Source: JBEIVB01 sp040374085 (GTDB lineage Bacteria; Bacteroidota; Bacteroidia; UBA4408). Taken from it: a stretch of 14,675 nt of DNA. The notes beneath the pieces were generated by a model that saw nothing but the letters and a program-made list of their open reading frames with translations, was not told where the DNA came from and did not search any database. Shown piece after piece: positions 5,770-11,800 of the stretch (position 1 is its first letter; each line of letters starts with the position of its first letter). The stretch covers positions 1-14,675 of the forward strand of contig JBEIVB010000065.1 of assembly GCA_040374085.1 (NCBI GenBank), written 5' to 3'. The translations under genes were made by a program, and so were the position numbers.

Positions 5770-8622
5770 TTATTTACCTCCCGAAACAGCATCGCCGTTG
5801 GCATCCAACTCAATAACCTCATACCCAAGTTTAGAAAGCCCGGGCGCAACTTTTGCTTTGTCGCCAACCACACAAATCACCATGCGGTTTAAGTCCAGCT
5901 TTGCCTTAGCCAAGGCATCGATCTCCGACTTTTGAATGGCAGTTAAAATCTTGTATTGATCTTGAGTAAAAGACTCGGGCAAATTAAAATCAACAATACG
6001 CTTTAAAAACCCTGCTTTCTGAAACAAAGATTCATATTTTAAAGCCTCTGATTGACCTAAAGAGAGACGAGTAAAACGGAGCTCTTCTTCCGTAATACCA
6101 AACTCGCGAAATTTATTAATTTCTTTAATAAATTCAACAACAGAACTATCCGTTGCGGAGGCCTTTACCCCTGCAGATGCTGTGTAAGGGCCAACGTAAC
6201 GTGAACCCGAAAAGAAGCTACGTGCGCCGTAGGTCCATCCCTTGTCTTCGCGTAAGTTTAAATTGATACGACTATTAAATGCACCACCTAATGGAAAATT
6301 CATGATGGTACTTTTATAAAAATCACCTGTGGCGTCAAAAGGCATAGAGAGATAGCCGATGCGAATTTCAGATTGTGCAGCCTTATCCTTATTTACCAAA
6401 TAAAGTTTGGTCTTGGCAGGAGTCACGGTTACTATGGGATCGGGGAATGCGGTCTTTTTGTTTTGCCACTTCTTAAGAAACTCCAGCTTAGAGAGCAGTG
6501 CATCCTTGGAAACATCTCCAACCACCACCAATGAAGCCAGATTTGCACTCCAAAATCGGTTGTAATAATCCTGAACATCAGCAAGGGAGATGCCTTTGAC
6601 CGTTGTTGCGGTTCCAAGAGTAGGCAAGGCCAAAATAGAACCAGCAGGGTACAACAGCCGAGAAAAAACATTGTTTGCAATAACAACCGGCCGGGTACTT
6701 TGATCCTCTATAGTCTGCAGCTGCTCGGTTTTCAGGCGATCGAATTCTTCAGATTTAAAGGAGGGCATAAACATCTTTTCTTCCAAGATGTTGAGGGTAG
6801 CCACAAGGTTTTTAGACAACGAATATACATTTACGGTAATATCCTGGGGACCCGGGAAAATGGAAATTTCGCTTCCAAGAGCCTCAAGAGCTTCACTGAT
6901 TTGTTCCGCCGAGCGCTTTTGAGTGGATTCATCCAAAAGCTTAGCCATCAGATACGCTACGCCGGCCTTTTCCGGCGTTTCAAACCTGTGTCCACAGGGT
7001 ATAGACAATTGGAGAGAGACAGCTGGAATTTCCTGACTTTGGGTTCCAATAATTTGCAAGCCATTGTCGAAAGCTGCACGCCACAAAGTTGGTAAAACCA
7101 TGACAGGACTTTTTCCGGGTGCTGGTTGTTTAGACCGATCAAATGCATCAACGGGTTTTTTGTATGAAAGTCCTTGGTACTCTTTGTGATCTGCATCGGA
7201 CGGATTGGTAAGCTTGGGTGTGTAATTATCCGCTCCAGCAACCAAGTTTGTCATCCCTTTCGGCACTACGCTTAAAACAACCGATTGCTTATTTTTTATG
7301 TACTGATTGTACACCCTTTTGAGATCATCGATGGTTAGTTTTTTATAGCCTTGCCATTCTTGATCCAGGTAATCAGGGTTTCCAACAAATGTATTATAAG
7401 CCGCGAGGCGAGACGCCTTTCCGCCAACCGTGGCTGCAGACGATATAAAAGATGCCTCCATTGTGGCTTTAAAACGCTCTAATGCATCAGATGAAAAACC
7501 GGTTTTCTCAAAATCGTTTATGCAAGCACGCAGCAACTTTTCCGTTTCTGCCAGATTTGTTCCCGGCATTGCCTTGACTGCTACTTCAAAATTACCGGAA
7601 AGCTCCATAGTAGGATGACTAGCCTCCGCCTCAATGGCTTTAGAAGATTTTATAAATGTTTGATATATGATGGAATTCTTGGTTCCACCCATTAATTGGG
7701 CCAATGCATCGAGCGCAGGCTCATCCGGATGACGACCCGGAACGGTAGGGAATGTTATGACAACTAAAGGAAACTTAATATTGTCTTCGTATGATATATA
7801 TTTAGTATTGTCTAAAACGACCGGCTTCTTCTCCATACCCCTTACCTCAGGCCCCCTTGGGATGGAGCCAAAGTACTTTTCCGCCAATTTCAATGCCTCA
7901 TTTGGATTGATGTCTCCGGCAATGGTAAGCGTCGCATTATTGGGACCATACCAGCGCATAAAAAATTGCTTCAGATCATCCACGTTCACCCTGTCCAAAT
8001 CCACTAAATCTCCAATCGTTGACCATGAATATGGATGTCCGTATGGATATAATGTTCTGGCAATTTTTTCATTAACCAAGCCATAGGGTCGATTGTCGTA
8101 GTTCTGACCCCGCTCGTTTTTTACCGTGGCGCGCTGAACTTCAAACTTTTTTTGGGTAACGGCGTCGAGCAAAAAGCCCATTCTGTCGCTTTCTAACCAC
8201 AAAGCAGTCTCAAGTTGGTTGTTGGGTACGGTTTCGAAATAATTGGTGCGATCGGAGTTTGTAGTTCCGTTTAAGGTGCCCCCCGCTTCAGTTACCAACT
8301 TAAAATGCTGCTCATCTGCAACGTGGTCGGACCCCTGAAACATCATGTGCTCAAAAAAGTGGGCAAATCCGGATCGACCTATCTCCTCGCGAGAAGAGCC
8401 AACATGGTAAGTAACATCAACATGGACTAGAGGGTCGCTATGGTCTTCATGCAAAATCACTTGAAGACCATTGGGAAGGACGTACTTAGAGAAGGGAATG
8501 ACCAACTTTCCTTGCTGAGGTTCAACTTTTTGTAAGAGTTGGGCCGAAGTAGTTTGAGCAAAACCAGCAAAATCGGCCAGCGTGGCGGATATCAACAATC
8601 CGAATGTGAAAATCTTTTTCAT
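5770..8622 (-). CDS. Secreted M16-family zinc metallopeptidase (two-half, pitrilysin/MPP-like)
   Basis: With the start at ATG 8622-8620 the product has 950 residues. This start is preferred over the in-frame ATG at 8709 because it places a signal peptide at the N-terminus (MKKIFTFGLLISATL, probable cleavage after GFA at residue 22). The N-terminal half is catalytic: the inverted zinc motif HFFEH (about 88-92) with the distal glutamate in TVKNER (about E170). The C-terminal half starts near residue 512, is homologous but lacks HxxEH (AYLMAKLLDE instead), and carries the M16 substrate-pocket stretch GGAFNSRINLNLRE followed by KGWTYGARS. One chain thus contains an active and an inactive M16 unit, as is usual for about 950-residue members. 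It probably degrades peptides or misfolded proteins in the periplasm or outside the cell. It is the first gene of the minus-strand operon and lies 5 bp before the activator. The promoter must be in 8623-8898. Substrate unknown. Confidence 0.93.
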   Translation of the reverse strand: MKKIFTFGLLISATLADFAGFAQTTSAQLLQKVEPQQGKLVIPFSKYVLPNGLQVILHEDHSDPLVHVDVTYHVGSSREEIGRSGFAHFFEHMMFQGSDHVADEQHFKLVTEAGGTLNGTTNSDRTNYFETVPNNQLETALWLESDRMGFLLDAVTQKKFEVQRATVKNERGQNYDNRPYGLVNEKIARTLYPYGHPYSWSTIGDLVDLDRVNVDDLKQFFMRWYGPNNATLTIAGDINPNEALKLAEKYFGSIPRGPEVRGMEKKPVVLDNTKYISYEDNIKFPLVVITFPTVPGRHPDEPALDALAQLMGGTKNSIIYQTFIKSSKAIEAEASHPTMELSGNFEVAVKAMPGTNLAETEKLLRACINDFEKTGFSSDALERFKATMEASFISSAATVGGKASRLAAYNTFVGNPDYLDQEWQGYKKLTIDDLKRVYNQYIKNKQSVVLSVVPKGMTNLVAGADNYTPKLTNPSDADHKEYQGLSYKKPVDAFDRSKQPAPGKSPVMVLPTLWRAAFDNGLQIIGTQSQEIPAVSLQLSIPCGHRFETPEKAGVAYLMAKLLDESTQKRSAEQISEALEALGSEISIFPGPQDITVNVYSLSKNLVATLNILEEKMFMPSFKSEEFDRLKTEQLQTIEDQSTRPVVIANNVFSRLLYPAGSILALPTLGTATTVKGISLADVQDYYNRFWSANLASLVVVGDVSKDALLSKLEFLKKWQNKKTAFPDPIVTVTPAKTKLYLVNKDKAAQSEIRIGYLSMPFDATGDFYKSTIMNFPLGGAFNSRINLNLREDKGWTYGARSFFSGSRYVGPYTASAGVKASATDSSVVEFIKEINKFREFGITEEELRFTRLSLGQSEALKYESLFQKAGFLKRIVDFNLPESFTQDQYKILTAIQKSEIDALAKAKLDLNRMVICVVGDKAKVAPGLSKLGYEVIELDANGDAVSGGK

Positions 8623-8898
8623 GTAGATGAGGTGACTAAACTGCTGCAAAACTGACAAATTTTCCGAAACAGAGCTCGGCTTGAAAACTAAAAAAGTTTG
8701 TGTTCCCATCCCTTCACATTAAAAAAAAATTAATAATTCGATTTTGATGGCCCAGAAAATCAGTAAGAAAAGGCCCTTGCAATCACTTTCTGGTCGATAA
8801 TAAAACGGATTCCATGCTTTGGATTCCATCGAATCCCGAAAATTCCCTACTTTTACCCACGATTCTGCGTTGAAAAAAAACAAACACCAACATACCTT
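8623..8898. promoter_or_regulatory. Divergent intergenic region with presumed back-to-back promoters
   Basis: This 276-bp gap separates the starts of the minus-strand M16 operon and the plus-strand giant gene, so both promoters should be here. It contains a nine-A tract (8721-8729), an eight-A tract just before the giant gene (8873-8880), and the repeated 9-mer listed separately. A partial match to the Bacteroidota -7 box (TAnnTTTG) occurs as TACTTTTA at 8848-8855, but the nearest TTTG upstream (8818-8821) is 26 bases away, longer than the usual spacing. On the other strand only scattered 7-of-8 matches exist. No Shine-Dalgarno is seen before either gene; the giant gene has an A-rich leader (AAACACCAACATACCTT), typical of this phylum. 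The minus-strand 63-codon frame inside (8719-8910) is not credible as a gene. Confidence 0.5.
8807..8836. repeat. 9-bp direct repeat plus inverted repeat upstream of the giant gene
   Basis: GGATTCCAT occurs at 8807-8815 and again at 8821-8829, 14 bp apart start to start. The second copy also forms an inverted repeat with GAATCC at 8831-8836 (GGATTC, loop CATC, GAATCC). The cluster is about 63-92 bp before the giant gene's ATG, a plausible operator position. No known factor is recognised, and chance cannot be excluded for words this short. Confidence 0.4.
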
Positions 8899-11800
8899 AT
8901 GTTTACACATCTCTACAAAACCCCTACGTTCAGCAAGTTCGCAGCGAAAAATGGCACAGTAAAGTCATTTTCCCGATGGCTGGGTTTCGTTGCATTGATT
9001 GTTTCCGGAGTAATGCCGGCGAGCGCCGCCACTTATTTTTCGCAAGGCTCTGCCGGATTTAGCGTCCTCGCAAACTGGAACACCGTTGCAGGTGGAGGTG
9101 GTGCCAACCCTGTTGCTGGAGACTTGACCAGCGGCGCCCACACCTTTGTGGTTCAAAACGGAAACGTGGTAACTGTTGACCAAAATATCGCAGTGCTTGG
9201 TTTAACGATAGGTACAACCGCTCCAGCTACCGCTGGTTCACTGGTTGTTGGTAACAACACCACCGGGCGAACCATAACGGTTAACGGCTCGGTGCTGGTT
9301 AACGACCAAGGATCGATGACGACCGACGCAGCGAACTTTGCAAACCACACCTTAACCCTTCTGCCTACAACCGCTGGAAACTCCTTAACGGTTAATGGTG
9401 TATTGGATTTATCGTTTAGCACGGGTTCATCCACCAGCATTTCGGTTACCAACCAAGCTGCACCGCTGGTTACAAGTTATTCCTTTAATGGTTCAGCATC
9501 TTCGGCAAACATCAAACTGGGCAACCTTACCGTTTCTCCGGCAAGTTCTACGATGGCCTTAACCCTCGGTGCAGGAGTTACTTTCGGCGGAAATGTTACC
9601 CTGGCGGCCAATGGGTCGATGAATGGCGGGGCATTTTATCACTACTTGGTCGGCAATTGGAATCAAGCATCCACAACTGCCTACACCAGTTCCGGAACCA
9701 TTGAGTTTGTTGGAACATCTGCTCAAATTGTGAGCAACACACCAACCTCTACCTCCGCCAATTTCAACAACTTAGTAATGAACAACAACAACGGTGTTGT
9801 TCTTTTCACTTCCCCGGTCAACATTTTAGGCAACTTGTCGTTTACCCCTGGCTCTGTAACTACCCTTCAGCTTTCTTCTGGTGTTAGCCACACCCTTACC
9901 GGTAACTTGGTAATGGATGCCACCTGCTTCCTTAATCAAACATCCGGAACCCTCACTTTCAATGGCTCGAGCGCTCAGAACATAGAACTCCAGAACGCTA
10001 CCTTCTTTAATATGACCTTTTCTAATGGTGGTGTTCTAAATCCCAAAACCCTCGTCGGAAACCTTACTTGTAATGGTACAATGACCATCAACTCAACGGC
10101 TTCTGTTTTGGGTAATGGCGACCACACCATTTCTGCCGGTCTAACCCTCAACGGTTCCTACAACCTTATCGGTAACGCAATTTTATGCGGTGGCAATGTT
10201 CAGAGTCAAAACGCAACCGTAAACATTGGCTCTGCTAACGTTATAGTGCAGCCCAACACTCCTTTTGGCGGAGGAACTGTTTACTTTTTGCCCCAATCGC
10301 CTTCAACCAATTTTACCTTTCAAGCGAACAGCAACGTAACCGTAAATGCTGGTGGACAGTTGGTCATCAACAACAATGCCTTTGTAACCGGGCAAACCGG
10401 AACTGTTTTCTCGGTTAATACGGGAGCCAACTTATACTTACGTGGAGCCAACAACTTCCCAACCGGCTTCGGCGACTTCTTTTTTGGAACGGGAACTTCT
10501 ACCATTTACGACGCAGGCATTAACCAAACCATTACCGGTGGCCAATCGGCAAGCGGAGCAAATATTGAACTGAACAACCTTACCCTCGGAGGTGCAGGAA
10601 CTACCAAGACACTTGCTTTGGGGAATCTTAGACTTACCGGAAGCCTAACATTAAACAGCGGCATTACAGCCAACCTTCTTGGAGCTGATGTTTTCATCCA
10701 AGGTAACGTGCAATCCAACGCAACCGGAATAAACACCATCAACAGCGATGCCTTATTTTGCTTGAACAATCCAAACGGTAACCAAACAATCGGTGGAACC
10801 AGCATGGTGTTTAATCTCAATAACTTCTTGATTACCAATGATAGCCCGGTTTCTGTCATCACCAAGACCATCAACTCCAACATCTTAGTTTCGGGAGATT
10901 TTACCGCCACGAACACCGGAGGTTCTTCCGTTCTTCCTCTGGTTTTGGAATGGGGTACCAGCCAAATAACCAACACTGCGCTTCCATTGCCAGCATTGGG
11001 TATTGGAACCTTTTCACTGGATCCATTTGTGCGCATCAACACTTCCGGTCTGACGTCTTTCCGGAATTCTATCCGCAGTTTTCTCTCCACCAGCCTCGAC
11101 CCCGCGTCAACCATCCGCTACAACAACGGAACCCAGTACACCATCCAGTTGCTTGCTGAAGGCATCACATATGGCAACCTTGAGATTGCCGGTTCCGGTA
11201 TCTACAATTACAAATCTGCCTGCGGAGACTTGAACATTTCGGGCAACTTCTCCGCTGTAGGAGGTGTACCCGTACTTCGTGATAGTCTTTTCAACGTTTC
11301 TATTGGTGGAGACTACTACTTGATAAACAACAACTACCCCAACCCAAGGGCAAATGCCGTGTTTACCTTCAACGGTAACTATCAGGTTATCGGCAACTGG
11401 ACTACGTTGAACCTGCCCAATGTTGTTTTCGGGGGGGTATCCGGTAGTACCAAATACTTCAACAATACAAGTGGCTCTGTAAATGTTTATGGCGACCTAA
11501 CCATCGAAAACAACATCATTGTGGATGCCAATACCAGAAGCATGCAAATGTTGAAGGGTAACTTCATCAACACCGATGGTATTTTCTTACAAACAACTGG
11601 TACCACCACATTCAATGCCCCATCCAACTTTCAAAGCATCACCACCAATGCTTCAAGTTCCTTTGGAAATTTGACCATGAATAAAACGGGCACCAATACC
11701 GGTCCCTCTCCAACCCAGCGGACCCTGCAACTTCTCAGCAATGTAAATGTTGTGGGTAGCTTAAACTTCACGGCCAATGCCTCTGATCTCGACATGAGCA

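Noticed and set aside
8623..8709. Upstream ATG (8709) for the M16 peptidase
   Set aside because: It would put 29 polar residues ahead of a standard signal peptide. The ATG at 8622 gives a normal secreted N-terminus.
8623..8898. Sigma-54 (-24/-12) promoter controlled by the neighbouring activator
   Set aside because: I looked on both strands for GG and GC dinucleotides with the 10-base spacing inside the usual consensus and found no convincing site.
8719..8910. Minus-strand 63-codon frame in the divergent intergenic region
   Set aside because: Low-complexity translation, overlap with the start of the giant gene and no ribosome-binding signal. It occupies the region expected to hold the promoters.
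10506..11114. Minus-strand open frame of 202 codons inside the giant gene, with smaller ones at 9153-9452, 11631-11831, 12607-12906 and 13092-13547
   Set aside because: They lie antisense to a continuous 1925-codon frame with a signal peptide and coherent repeats. The strong AAC/ACC/GGA codon preference of the giant gene removes stop codons from the opposite strand, which explains the long antisense frames. Their translations show no recognisable domain.
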